From Hormiphora californensis (taxonomy: Eukaryota > Ctenophora > Tentaculata > Cydippida > Pleurobrachiidae): a stretch of 64,000 nucleotides of DNA. Under the pieces are notes generated by a model. It was not told the origin of the DNA, ran no database searches, and was given only the letters and a program-made list of their open reading frames with translations. A program made the translations under genes and the position numbers. Positions 54,435 to 64,000 of this stretch are shown here, in pieces. Location: assembly GCA_020137815.1 (NCBI GenBank), contig CM035354.1, positions 6,338,015 to 6,402,014 on the forward strand. Direction: 5' to 3'. Within the stretch, counting starts at the first letter, position 1. Each line of letters starts with the position of its first letter.

Positions 54435-54968
54435 GAAATATTTGTCATTGAATAGGTAATGAAAAAGACGACATCGAAAAAGAGACGGAGGGAAGGGGGA
54501 GAGAGACTGTTGGAGAAGCCATTATATAACCGAGACACTCTTTACTATGACACACGGACATACACACACTTGTATACACCTAGTGTAGTGCCATCACTTG
54601 AGTAGTATACAACATTACAGTTTACACATGACTTGAGTAGTATACAACATTACAGTTTACACACAGCCGCTAGCCGCTTTTGTATAATCTTGGTACATGG
54701 TGGGGCAGGGACCTGGGACATAGTCAACAGCTATAGAACTGTGGCTCCGATAAGGCTCTGACAAGGCAGTTACAAACTATTAAAATACCTACAGACAAAC
54801 AGAGGGTTACACAAAATCATCATCAGGTTACACACTAACCCCCACAGTGGCCAGTGGCCACTAAATCTCTGAAATCACAGAAACAGTACCACTGCGAGGG
54901 GCACTGTGCTACACACTGTTACACAGTGGTCAGTGTACTAGGTAACCTGTCGAATTCTCTATACGTAC

Positions 54969-55083
54969 GGTGACTGTTGAGGAGGATGCGAGACGCTTGT
55001 ATCCCTCAGTAGACATCATATTCTGTATGGCCGTGGTGGGCAGGTAGAGGACTGTAGCACTCTTTTTAAACTGTCTCTTGTTC
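54969..55083 (-). CDS. Internal exon of an unrecognised gene
   Basis: A minus-strand exon between acceptor TTTCAG and donor GTACGT. It encodes NKRQFKKSATVLYLPTTAIQ and NMMSTEGYKRLASSSTVT, ending in phase 0 so that it splices cleanly to 52333-52151. It needs two bases from an upstream exon that I could not place. Codon regularity and splice sites support real coding; function unknown. Confidence 0.5.
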
Positions 55084-56163
55084 CTGAAACAAGGAGCAAA
55101 CAAGCTGTCAGGCTAATGCTCTGACAGCAAACAAGCAATTATATTACATGTAGAGTACTGGTGGAGGGACACTCCTGATCCCCTTGCTGGTAGCCAAGAA
55201 ATTTGCCCCTCATTCTATCCAGTCTATCAAAATGTTTTCTCAACAAGAATTATTGCATTATGTATTCATAATGCTGTGTTTCCCTGCCCTACCGTTTCAC
55301 ATGTCAGTGACATTGTCACTGCCAACAGGATCAAGGCTTGGTCATAATGTAATGTGAGATGCATACGATCTAGCTGTCAGTATACTTCTCACATAGCTTA
55401 GAGTTAGCTAACTCCCAATCACATGACACTTGCTAACCAGCTTTTGACATTCCAACTTAACTACTTATCTAACATCTCACACTTGACTCGCAAGATGAAA
55501 ATGTGTATGTAACACGCGAAACGCGCGGCAGAGCATTTCATGTTTTGTTGAGTGGCACGCGCACAAACGTCCATCAAACTGTGTCAATGAGGTGTTTGAT
55601 GAAGGAGTAGCTCGTCACTGTGCGCGCGGCTCTAGTTGCTACACCGTTGCCCTCGCAACGAAAGTGTGACCAAAAAATGTCCCTCTACCGATTAGTTAGT
55701 ATACCAAAATGTCGTTTTCGAATTCTAACCCTGCTATGCCTTTTTACAAAATAAAAAGGCATCCGGGTGAATGCCTTCGGCATTCACCCGGGCAGGGAAA
55801 TAAAATATTGAAATTTGTAGCAACAAATTTTCGATCTATCTGAGCTAGATAGATAGTATCTCCCGAAAGAAATATCACTTACAAGGACCCATTATAATAG
55901 AGGAGGGAGGCTTTTAGGTCGAAACAAATACACTTTTTAGTTTTAAGTCCTTTTATCATGTACGCTCTATTTATTTTGCACTTATCGTGATAGTAACAGG
56001 TCAAATGCGATATAAACTCTCCATTTGTCGCTGTTACAATTGTAGAACACGTCTAATGACCTTCCAGCATCGACCAGATCAAACAAATCACGTCATGTAC
56101 ATGTGGCTCTAGTAAAAACTTATTTCATTGATAACCCGCTAAAAGTTTTTAACGCGTTCCCTA
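55084..56163. other. Non-coding stretch with a strong hairpin
   Basis: No exon is supported. A GTCAGGCTAATGCTCTGAC arm lies at about 55108-55128. A GC-rich patch near 55500-55690 could be a promoter. A perfect hairpin CCGGGTGAATGCC-TTC-GGCATTCACCCGG lies at 55763-55791. Confidence 0.5.
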
Positions 56164-56918
56164 GGGTAAGCTGGGGTAAAAGTGGCCCATTTTTAACGTT
56201 TTGGGTTCTAAAATACGCAATATATACAGCAGGAAGAAAAAAATTATATAGGCTATCCAATGAGACGTTTTCTTTTCAGCCAAGCTAATTTTTAAAATCT
56301 GCAAGTTTTATTTAATGGGTTAATTAATCAATTCAAATAATTTGGTGAGGCGTTTTTTGGAAAATTTGCATCGGGGCAAAGTGGCCCAAGCCAATAGCAT
56401 TGCTCGATTTTATCACGTGCCTGGTGTTGTTAGACGAAACCATCAAATTATGGGCAAAGTGGCCCATGTTCTGCACCGGAACATGGGCCACTTTGCCCCT
56501 AATTTGACCGTCTGGACTACATGGCGCCTGCATTCCAATGTCACGTGGTATTGCAGGCGCCATTTCATTGGTCCTAGAGGTGGGCCACTTTGCCCCAGAC
56601 CGGACCACTTTGCCCCGGAGAGTGGGCCATATTCGCCCCGATTTCACAAAATTGACAATTTAATCAACTTAATATTGAGTTTTTTGAAAAAAATTTATAT
56701 CAAGATTTAGAAGGATAAAAAACCTAACTGGCAGTTTTTGCAAAATTAAAATCGGCCAACTCAAACAGAAATTACAGCAGTTTTAAAGCAAAAATCCGGA
56801 ACAGAACGAGCAGGTCTCCGCTGGAGAAAAAGTCACGTGACCACATGTAATAACTAGGGCCACTTTGCCCCAAACATGGGCCACTTTCCCCGGTGGGCCA
56901 AACTACCCCAGCTTACCC
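56164..56918. mobile_element. Foldback element with TA duplication and CTTTGCCCC repeats
   Basis: Ends GGGTAAGCTGGGGTA and TACCCCAGCTTACCC are exact complements flanked by TA. Inside are many GGGCCACTTTGCCCC motifs in both directions. A central palindrome, AAATTATGGGCAAAGTGGCC with its complement, lies around 56445-56510. Open frames at 56342-56710 and 56333-56647 are opposite readings of it. Confidence 0.8.
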
Positions 56919-57176
56919 TATAGGCCAATAAGTGATAAAAGGTCGCGTGTCTTTTGATTTAAAAAGACTGCAAATTGTGATAAGTGATTAGCATAACCCC
57001 TCTTATCAGGAGCGACAAGACATTGGCCCAAACATTGTTCCAGCATGTTCCCGAAGTTTGTTTTTGCACACCTATCACCTTTACAGAGGTACAGCTTGTC
57101 TCTCTTACTCATAATTTATGGGCCACCCTGTAAATCGTGATAAAATCAGTTTGACAAGTTGTTTACAATACCTTAC

Positions 57177-57350
57177 TGATGAGGAGAGGGACTGGTAACT
57201 GCCATGACTGTCCGCTAGTGAGGCAGGGGCAGCCAGGGGTGAGGGTGGGGGATGGAGAGGTGGTCTCGTTGTCTCACTGACATGTCTGGAGTGACCTCTT
57301 TTTGGAATATGGTGGTTGGAAGACGCTGGTGAGGATGACCTATCATCTTT
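57177..57350 (-). CDS. Putative Ser/Pro-rich exon, gene unrecognised
   Basis: The only open minus-strand frame between acceptor CTCTCAG and donor GTAAGG. It encodes 58 residues: KDDRSSSPASSNHHIPKRGH, then RPPLHPPPSPLAAPASLADS and SYQSLSSS. The composition suggests a disordered linker with phosphorylation sites. Its phase (0/0) does not join directly to the exon at 55083, so either an exon is missing or it belongs to another transcript. A possible upstream exon with start MRVLVERPSSPVYRIRPTRQ lies at about 61008-61124 and also ends in phase 0; that one is weak. Confidence 0.4.
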
Positions 57351-57647
57351 CTGAGAGAGACAGAGGGAATATTAGTTGGACTAGTTTTATATCAGCTCTA
57401 CTATACCATGGCTGTTTTTTAATCCGACTTGTAGTTCTAAAGATGGCCTTGATTAATTTTATATCTCAGCTTGATCGAGATTAGATCTATCGATCAATTT
57501 ATAGCATTCATTTCACAATCTATCTTCTCAATTTGTCCTAGAACGACAGCAAAGAGAGAAAAAGATAGATCTTCCCACTTTGTCATTTTGAGCAGCTAAT
57601 TCTGCTGTTTTATCAGTCACCGTAGCAGCTAGAGTGAAGTTTTAATA

Positions 57648-57818
57648 CAGTCGGACCCCGATTTAGGGACACCCTCGGGGGAAAGGCTCTTGTCCACTAA
57701 ATCGGGGTGTCCACTAAATCGGGGTCAAATAAGGTTAATTTCCTATATCGGGGGAAAAAATCCTGTCCCTAAATCGGGGTGCCACTAAATCGGGGGCTCC
57801 TAAATCGGGGTCCGACTG
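57648..57818. mobile_element. pogo-like MITE, copy 1
   Basis: The TA-flanked ends CAGTCGGACCCCGATTTA and TAAATCGGGGTCCGACTG are complementary. Internal CACTAAATCGGGGTG units are repeated. Terminal CAGT and TA duplication fit pogo/Tigger-type Tc1/mariner elements. Confidence 0.87.
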
Positions 57819-57820
57819 TA

Positions 57821-59653
57821 CTACTGACATTTTGGTTCTCACGATACCTAACTCATGAACTTAAACTGTTCAAAATTTGTGATCCTACCTGTGATAGGTT
57901 ATGCAAATAATGATTATAAAATCTACGTACTGTATATAATTTTGTTATAGTGGCAGTTTGCCTCGCTATACTCCACTACAAATATTGTAAATCACAATTG
58001 TGACAGTGCCCCCAGTCTTTATCAGACATGACTGTGAATTTTATCTTGTCAAACATCTCTTGCTCTGTCATGTATCTAAAATATTGTGAATTGTCTGAGC
58101 AAATATGACGTTCTTTAACAAGATCTCACTAGTTGTGACTTCCTCTATCAAGTCGGTGTTAATATATAATGTTGTTCAAATTCTTATCTAAGCATGCACT
58201 TGACACTGACACATCTCCCAATATAGTTCAAGTTTCATTACGAGATAATATCTCTCCCGTCGAATAACTCAGCAGTCGCGACCATTCGCTGAAAGTGATC
58301 ATCGCTAAACCACGAAATTTGTCACTTGTTCTTGACTAATTGGATCGATAATCGATTCTTGCATACCACCTCATTTATTTTCAAGTTCTTTTTTAGCTTG
58401 CTCTTTACTTTTAGTATTCCTCTAAAATTTCTTTGGCAATAAAAGTTTAAAGTGGCATGGTTTTCTCCAAACTTTCACCTTCCAGTTCCACCACGTGTGC
58501 AAGTTTGCAGGTGGCCAATCGACCGTGTAGTTCTTTCACGAAGGTCCATTAGTCATTTGAAAATAACACGTGCAGTATTTCTTTTGCAACTCTTTCGCAC
58601 TCTAAGTAATCAGTGAGGAAGTTTTGTTTTCTCCTTCAGCCGGAAGGAGAAAACAAAACTTCCTCACTGATATGCGGCTAATAAACAATCAACCAATCCT
58701 TATTCTCACTCTAAGTAATCAGATTTACTGATACTATTGTTGACTTTCCGAGCCAATTCACATCTTAGACTTAGTGACTGTGATTTCGATTCTCACTCTC
58801 TTGAGTCAATGAGTCTTGGCTGCTTGCCTTGGACACTGTGTAGACATTTAATTACCACAGTTGTCTTCCGAGCACAACTGCAGTAATTAGACGAACGAGC
58901 CCGATGTATCGACTATCGACGGTCGACCCGTTTAAACGCTATTAGTTTTAATAACCAACGTAGGTAGATGGCTATCTCTGAGCACAGCGCTATATAAGCT
59001 AGATCACTTCATCATCAGCCTAATTGTATAGCTTGTATCTGTTTAGTTTGCGTCGCGTCAGCTCCATGACTATAATTATATTGGCAAGTTTTGATCCTGA
59101 ACTCAAATATCACGAATATGTTCCTCTAACTCACGTATAATTCCAGCTCTTCAGTTTGGGTTGTCGCTGACACGTATTTCCCCCTTTTTCTTCGGCCTGG
59201 CCGTCTGCAAACGTACCTGAATTTAGGGGGTCATTTGGGTGTGGCCACGACATAATGAATAAAATTAGAAGAATCACTAATTCCACTCGACCCCTGGGTT
59301 ATTTATTTTATGCACACTTTTGTGACTTGGTGAGGTGAGATGAATTAGAAAAGAAGCTGTGGTAATAAACAAGATTGAAACATGATAAAGGGAGAATAAG
59401 GAATGTTTTTCTCTGTCCTGGAAAATGATCAGAGGTTGGTTAAAACACAATATATTCTTATCATTCTCTCAGCGTGTTTGTGTTTCAAACAACTCCATTA
59501 TAATTTTCAGGTCACAAGGGGGAATTATTTAGAATTTATATAAAAATATGCGATGGGTCTCTCGACATCATCTTATCATATTCTATAATAACAATGTCTG
59601 TCACTTCCCTCAATCTCTCAATCACTTTCTCGTATCTATCTCAACTATAGTTA
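57821..59653. other. Gene-free AT-rich region
   Basis: No exon or long repeat was recognised apart from a perfect hairpin at 58609-58671. The phrase CACTCTAAGTAATCAG occurs both before this hairpin and at about 58707. Confidence 0.55.
58609..58671. repeat. Perfect 29-bp hairpin with 5-nt loop
   Basis: ATCAGTGAGGAAGTTTTGTT...CTCCTTC, loop AGCCG, then GAAGGAG...AACTTCCTCACTGAT, with no mismatch found. Confidence 0.9.
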
Positions 59654-59655
59654 TA

Positions 59656-59827
59656 CAGTCGGACCCCGATTTAGTGGCATCCTCGCGGGGGAAAAAATCC
59701 TGCCACTCAATCGGGGTGCCACTAAATCGGGTTCAAATAATGTTAATTTTCGTACATCGGGGGAAAAAATCCTGCCACTAAATCGGGGTGCCACTAAATC
59801 GGGGGCCACTAAATCGGGGTCCGACTG
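59656..59827. mobile_element. pogo-like MITE, copy 2
   Basis: TA-flanked, with the same ends and internal CACTAAATCGGGGTG units as the copy at 57648. The two are diverged by scattered substitutions, so they are separate insertions. Confidence 0.87.
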
Positions 59828-60022
59828 TACCACAAACCATTCATTTTGGGAGCAGTGACAGGTTAAAACAAGGACCGGTTGACTGTTTATGAAGAAGTTG
59901 TCTCTTTTTATTTACAATTCATCTTGTCCATTCGAAAAAATGCAAACTTTCTAGGTCACATGGCCATGGCCCGGTATTCCAGACATTCCTCATATTATAT
60001 CGTCATTGGACCTTATTTTTCA

Positions 60023-60290
<268 letters not shown>

Positions 60291-62121
60291 AGTAAATGAA
60301 GGGGTGGTGAGATATCTGCAAAATGACTTTATACGAATGTGAATTTTTCTAGTGGGAAATAAAAATTATGGCCCTTGAAAAATGCTAAGATATGAATGAT
60401 GGTGTATCTTCTAAGTAGAAATCTCAGTGATATGTTCAAGATATTACATCCGGCCCGATCAATTCATGATAATCTTATTTCTCGCAAGACCCTTTTTCAC
60501 ATCACGTATTTCACATCACGTATTTTTCTAACTCTATCTAGCAGAAAGGTCTAACTCTATCTAGTAGAAAGACAATAGCTTTCATTCCACCTAACTGCTC
60601 TCATGACTCATTGTCTCTTGGCCAGGGGAAGTATACGATCTAGAATTAAATAATTCCCAGGGGGAACATAATATTACACAATAATCGGATAAATTTCATC
60701 CTGGTAATATTTACATCGACCAGCAATATATTGAAAATTCCTGACGTCATTCTGACCTCTAATGAAATTGGTCATTCGCCCGATATATGAAGCAAAGTCA
60801 CGTTATAATGTAACTTGGAGATAACTCTCTTGGTCGAATGATCTTTATCCAGCCGGCCAGTTGGTAAATTCCATTCAATAAAATATCAACCAGAGTTTAA
60901 TAACCAAATCGATTACTGATTATAATATTGGCCGATAAGAATCACTCTCTGTACAGAGAAAAAGACCTCAATGAATGGCTGGTGAGTAGTAAATGAAGAG
61001 ATGGGTACTTATAGACAGCACTTACACACAACTCAATAGAAGGATTGAGAGGAATAGAACGAGACTGACGTGTAGGACGAATTCTGTACACCGGGGAGCT
61101 CGGGCGTTCAACGAGCACTCGCATCCATCTTCACTTTCTGAAAAAAGGAGGGTTTTTAGATCCCAATTGGAACAGCTCATAATTATGAATGTAGTCAGCA
61201 TGTTGCAGTGGGTTAATAACCCGGTCGCTTGTAGTGGGAACACGGTAATGGAAAACGGAGATACAGGATGAAGACGTGCAACCGTGGCCAATCAGTGCGC
61301 TAGTATGACAAATGCAATTTTTGCCGCGTGTTATGCAAAGTCCGTGTCTCTGGTCTCATTACTGTAATGCGACTACAAGCGGCAGCGTAACACAACAATA
61401 GTGTGTCACTATTAGGACAAAGGAAACTAGGCAACAATAGTCGACCAAAATCTCTCTGCCAGTACCTCCCGATATCAGCCATCATATGTTCCTTGCCCTA
61501 TAATATACCTACTTAAATATGTTTCCAATAAATAGTTCTTCAATAAATACCGTACCAAAAATAATGCTCTAGATTTCCCCAATTTTTACTTGTTATATTC
61601 TATCCTTCCATTTTTACTTGTTACATATATTCTATCCTTCCTTTTGGTTTACAAAATTTGCCGTGGGAAGCGGCGAGAGTTGCCTAGCTAGACTCTGTTT
61701 CGCGTGCTATGCCCCGACAAATTTAAAGGAGGGTTAGAACATAACAAGGCGAGAGGGGCTGAGAGGGGGTCGAGCAATGCAACCTTTTAGCAAGCTAACG
61801 CGTGGCAGCATCATGAATATATACCAGTGCTACTAATACATATAATACAGTTACCTGTTTCTAATAAATCGCTATTCTTCGTTCCCACAGAAAAGTTACC
61901 GCCTGCTGATGCCGTAGTGGAGAAGTTGTTTTCCCGTTTATTCACGCCATTTCGTACTTTCATTCTCTCCTATATAACATTGCAGACAGATCATTATATG
62001 TGTAAGAACTAGTGAAGAGTATATATTTATTGAAATATTCTGAAATATATTAGTCTGCAACACCCTATATCACTCTAACCCAATAATTTGTCACAGAACA
62101 GTGTTGAGAACCGCCCCCCGA
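60291..62121. other. Region upstream of the second GPCR
   Basis: Mostly non-coding. A possible plus-strand exon after TTCCCACAG at 61889 (KLPPADAVVEKLFSRLFTPF) and a possible minus-strand exon near 61008-61124 have splice-like borders but no recognisable family. Confidence 0.4.
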
Positions 62122-63132
62122 ATGAACATGACATTTAACACGACCAGCTTCGTCCCCTACCTCATGACTCAGCCAACACCAGTGGAGCAGTACATCATGG
62201 CAACATGGACTCTATCCCTGTCTTTAATATGTCTAACAGGCAACACTATTGTGCTCAAAGGAACGAACCATCTCCGTCTGGATCGCATCACAAAGGTGTT
62301 TATCCGGCATCTTGCAGTTGCTGATCTATTCAATGCCATGGGCAACCTTGTTATCGCATGGTTCCAGTTTACCAAACAACCCTTTTTTAAAGACATGACA
62401 CTTTACTGTGTCCTACACACGCGGTATGTGTACTTTTTCGGCGGCCTAGATATATTTTTTGTTGCAGCCATCAACATCAGTAAAGTGCACGTGTTACTTT
62501 TCCCAATGGTCGCTCGAGCTCGACAGCGGAAGACGGGGGAGATCATTGCAGGGAGTTTCTGGGTCTCCCAGTTTCTGCTCCAGATATTCACCGGAACCTA
62601 CAGCGCCCTGACTGGCACAGGATGGGGATTTTTCGCACGATCCTGGTACCAGTGTACCATTCTGGGAATGCAGAAGAGGGTTAACTTCATCAACAACTTA
62701 GTCATGGTCCTCTTACCAACTGCTATTGTAATAGGAACTACCGTGTGGATGCTTCGCTTTGTTAGGACGAGGGTCCGGGGCTACCAAGCCACCGTTCTTA
62801 TGCCGGTCATGGTTTCCATTGTGTTCATCTGCTCTTTCGTGCCCTTTACAATTACTAACGTATACAGGACGAACAATGAAGGAACCGCAGCACTAGAAGC
62901 GACCTGGTTTATCCTTGCCTCCCGATATGCTATGTGTCTCATACTCGTAAATTATTCTGCGAATCCGGTGATATATTTCTTTACCGTGAGGAGTTTTAAG
63001 GAATGGTGTCTAACCCTGTTGGGAGCGCAGACATCCAATCGCTTACAAATGTCACGGAGCAAGGAGGGAACGAGCGATCGTGCTGTGAGTGGAACGACGG
63101 GAGCGTCACGGCACACTACTTCTGTACTGTAA
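62122..63132 (+). CDS. Rhodopsin-like (class A) G-protein-coupled receptor
   Basis: An intronless frame of 336 residues from the first ATG at 62122. A short N terminus with an N-glycosylation site (NMTFNTT) precedes seven hydrophobic helices. Helix 1 has LTGNTIVL (GNxxV), helix 2 has HLAVADLFNAMGNLVIAW (LAxAD), and helix 7 has VNYSANPVIYFF (NPxxY), followed by a basic helix 8 and a Ser/Thr-rich tail. The usual DRY at the end of helix 3 is replaced (NISKVHVLL), so G-protein activation may differ. Cys residues in TLYCVLH and YQCTIL could form the conserved loop disulfide. The frame stays open a little upstream of the ATG, so an upstream exon is possible. The ligand is unknown. It and the receptor at 46690-47970 are not close relatives. 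Confidence 0.87.
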   Translation: MNMTFNTTSFVPYLMTQPTPVEQYIMATWTLSLSLICLTGNTIVLKGTNHLRLDRITKVFIRHLAVADLFNAMGNLVIAWFQFTKQPFFKDMTLYCVLHTRYVYFFGGLDIFFVAAINISKVHVLLFPMVARARQRKTGEIIAGSFWVSQFLLQIFTGTYSALTGTGWGFFARSWYQCTILGMQKRVNFINNLVMVLLPTAIVIGTTVWMLRFVRTRVRGYQATVLMPVMVSIVFICSFVPFTITNVYRTNNEGTAALEATWFILASRYAMCLILVNYSANPVIYFFTVRSFKEWCLTLLGAQTSNRLQMSRSKEGTSDRAVSGTTGASRHTTSVL

Positions 63133-63525
63133 TTTAAACAAGGTAGGCTCTGACAATGATAAACAAGGGCCCCAGCAGGTACAGTGCACCAAACGCACCC
63201 ACTGCTGTAATAGGACACTTTCACAGTTGGCTGACTTGGAGCACAAAACAATTTGAAATATATTAACATGCTGGTATTTGTGTTTATGTTCGCTAAAAGC
63301 TGATATAATATTATATTGTTTGTTTATAGCGGTAAAGATTGTGAGACCCCAATAAAATATAACCTAAATTATTTTCAAGTCTAAACTCAATGTTTTTAAA
63401 TCAAAAACGAAATTGTAAGGTTTACAAGTTTACAAGTTTACAATAAAAGTTTTAGTGTACACAACAGGCCTTCCCTTAGTGGGTCCACCTAAATAAATTA
63501 AACACGTATCACCTCTCAGCCACTC
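63133..63525. other. 3' flank of the GPCR and retroelement tail
   Basis: AT-rich with a repeated GTTTACAA motif at about 63419-63443. No gene is seen. Confidence 0.6.
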
Positions 63526-64000
63526 TCAGACATTTACAGCACATTGAGGGGAAATATCATTGGGAAGTGATGGATAGCCTCTGACAGGGGGACGGTCATA
63601 AAAGCCTGTCAAGTAATTGCCCAGGGATGATTTGAATTGACCTAAGCTTCCGCAAGAGTTAACGGCCGCTGGCAACCTGTTCCACAGGTGAGCAGCTCTC
63701 GGTCCGAAGGAAGAATGGTACTGATTCGCTCTCCAGGTCTCAGCCCGATAAGGAAACACTGGTGGGACTAACCTCATACCCAGCCTTGCACTGTGTTGGA
63801 ACACAAGATTTGCAGAATTCGGAACAAACCCATGGATCGTCTTCCACACATGTATCAACATGTAACGTTGTCTCCTACGTTGAAGAGACATCAGGTTGAG
63901 AACTTTTAATCTCTCCCAATAGTCGAGATTCTGCATTCCATCAAGTCTTCTAGTAAAACACCGTTGGACGTTCTCAATTGACTTGATGTCCCCAGACTTT
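63526..64000 (-). CDS. C-terminal end of non-LTR retrotransposon ORF2 (reverse transcriptase), partial
   Basis: A minus-strand frame runs without stop from the right edge to TGA/TAA-type termination at 63526, about 157 codons. It starts in SGDIKSIENVQRCFTRRLDG and continues NLDYWERLKVLNLMSLQRRR, HVWKTIHGFVPN and AHLWNRLPAAVNSCGSLGQF. This is the conserved segment after the RT domain of many animal non-LTR ORF2 proteins. Endonuclease and RT domains would lie off the right edge. It is in the same strand sense as the ORF1 fragment at 1-941, but they need not be the same element. Confidence 0.85.
   Translation of the reverse strand, partial: KSGDIKSIENVQRCFTRRLDGMQNLDYWERLKVLNLMSLQRRRQRYMLIHVWKTIHGFVPNSANLVFQHSARLGMRLVPPVFPYRAETWRANQYHSSFGPRAAHLWNRLPAAVNSCGSLGQFKSSLGNYLTGFYDRPPVRGYPSLPNDISPQCAVNV

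Noticed and set aside
56342-56710. 122-residue frame with a 104-residue partner on the other strand
   Set aside because: Both are readings of the CTTTGCCCC-rich foldback.
61827-62012. Possible exon KLPPADAVVEKLFSRLF upstream of the GPCR
   Set aside because: A splice-acceptor-like border exists but there is no donor, family or phase partner; not called.

Overview
This is animal nuclear DNA. It carries intron-containing orthologues of metazoan genes (elongin C, SKA1, ribosomal protein S6, a TMEM199/VMA12-type V-ATPase assembly factor, epsin, an M13 metallopeptidase relative and two rhodopsin-type GPCRs), GT-AG introns and a nucleus-encoded tRNA-His. Small gaps between genes, many short introns and many small foldback transposons suggest a compact invertebrate genome, possibly a sponge or another early-branching animal. 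That placement is inference; the sequence does not settle it.

Layout. 1-941 (minus): 3'-truncated ORF1 of a non-LTR retrotransposon. 1215-1718: elongin C. 2289-4267: SKA1, with a tRNA-His in one intron. 4268-9524: no gene; palindromic mini-elements and a 2.1 kb foldback transposon with another element inside it. 9525-22269 (minus): ten-exon MEIOC-like gene whose introns hold GA/CT tracts and three foldback elements, one of them a 2.5 kb piggyBac-like one. It shares a 283-bp divergent promoter with RPS6 (22553-25005), whose introns carry three copies of one H/ACA-like snoRNA. 25353-25970: TMEM199/VMA12-like gene. 27066-31482: epsin with ENTH, UIM, DPW, clathrin-box and NPF motifs. 32421-37500: about 150 copies of a 34-bp satellite. 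38226-51017: an 18-exon M13-family gene whose HExxH zinc site is replaced by tyrosines. One of its introns holds a complete, apparently non-coding LTR element (40272-45586, identical LTRs). Another holds an antisense GPCR gene (46690-47970). 51018-62121: foldback elements, including a CATGAGGCCTCATGAG palindrome element with a telomere-like centre, and scattered minus-strand exons of an unrecognised gene. 62122-63132: a second GPCR. 63526-64000 (minus): C-terminal end of a non-LTR reverse transcriptase.

The genes do not form one pathway. SKA1, elongin C and RPS6 are core cell machinery; epsin and TMEM199 act in endocytosis and V-ATPase assembly; MEIOC is a germline/meiosis factor. The notable biology is the predicted pseudo-peptidase with its antisense GPCR, the duplicated intronic snoRNA, and the number of independent inverted-repeat element families with clear target-site duplications. 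Exon coordinates were worked out by hand from splice sites and reading phase and have not been checked against transcripts.
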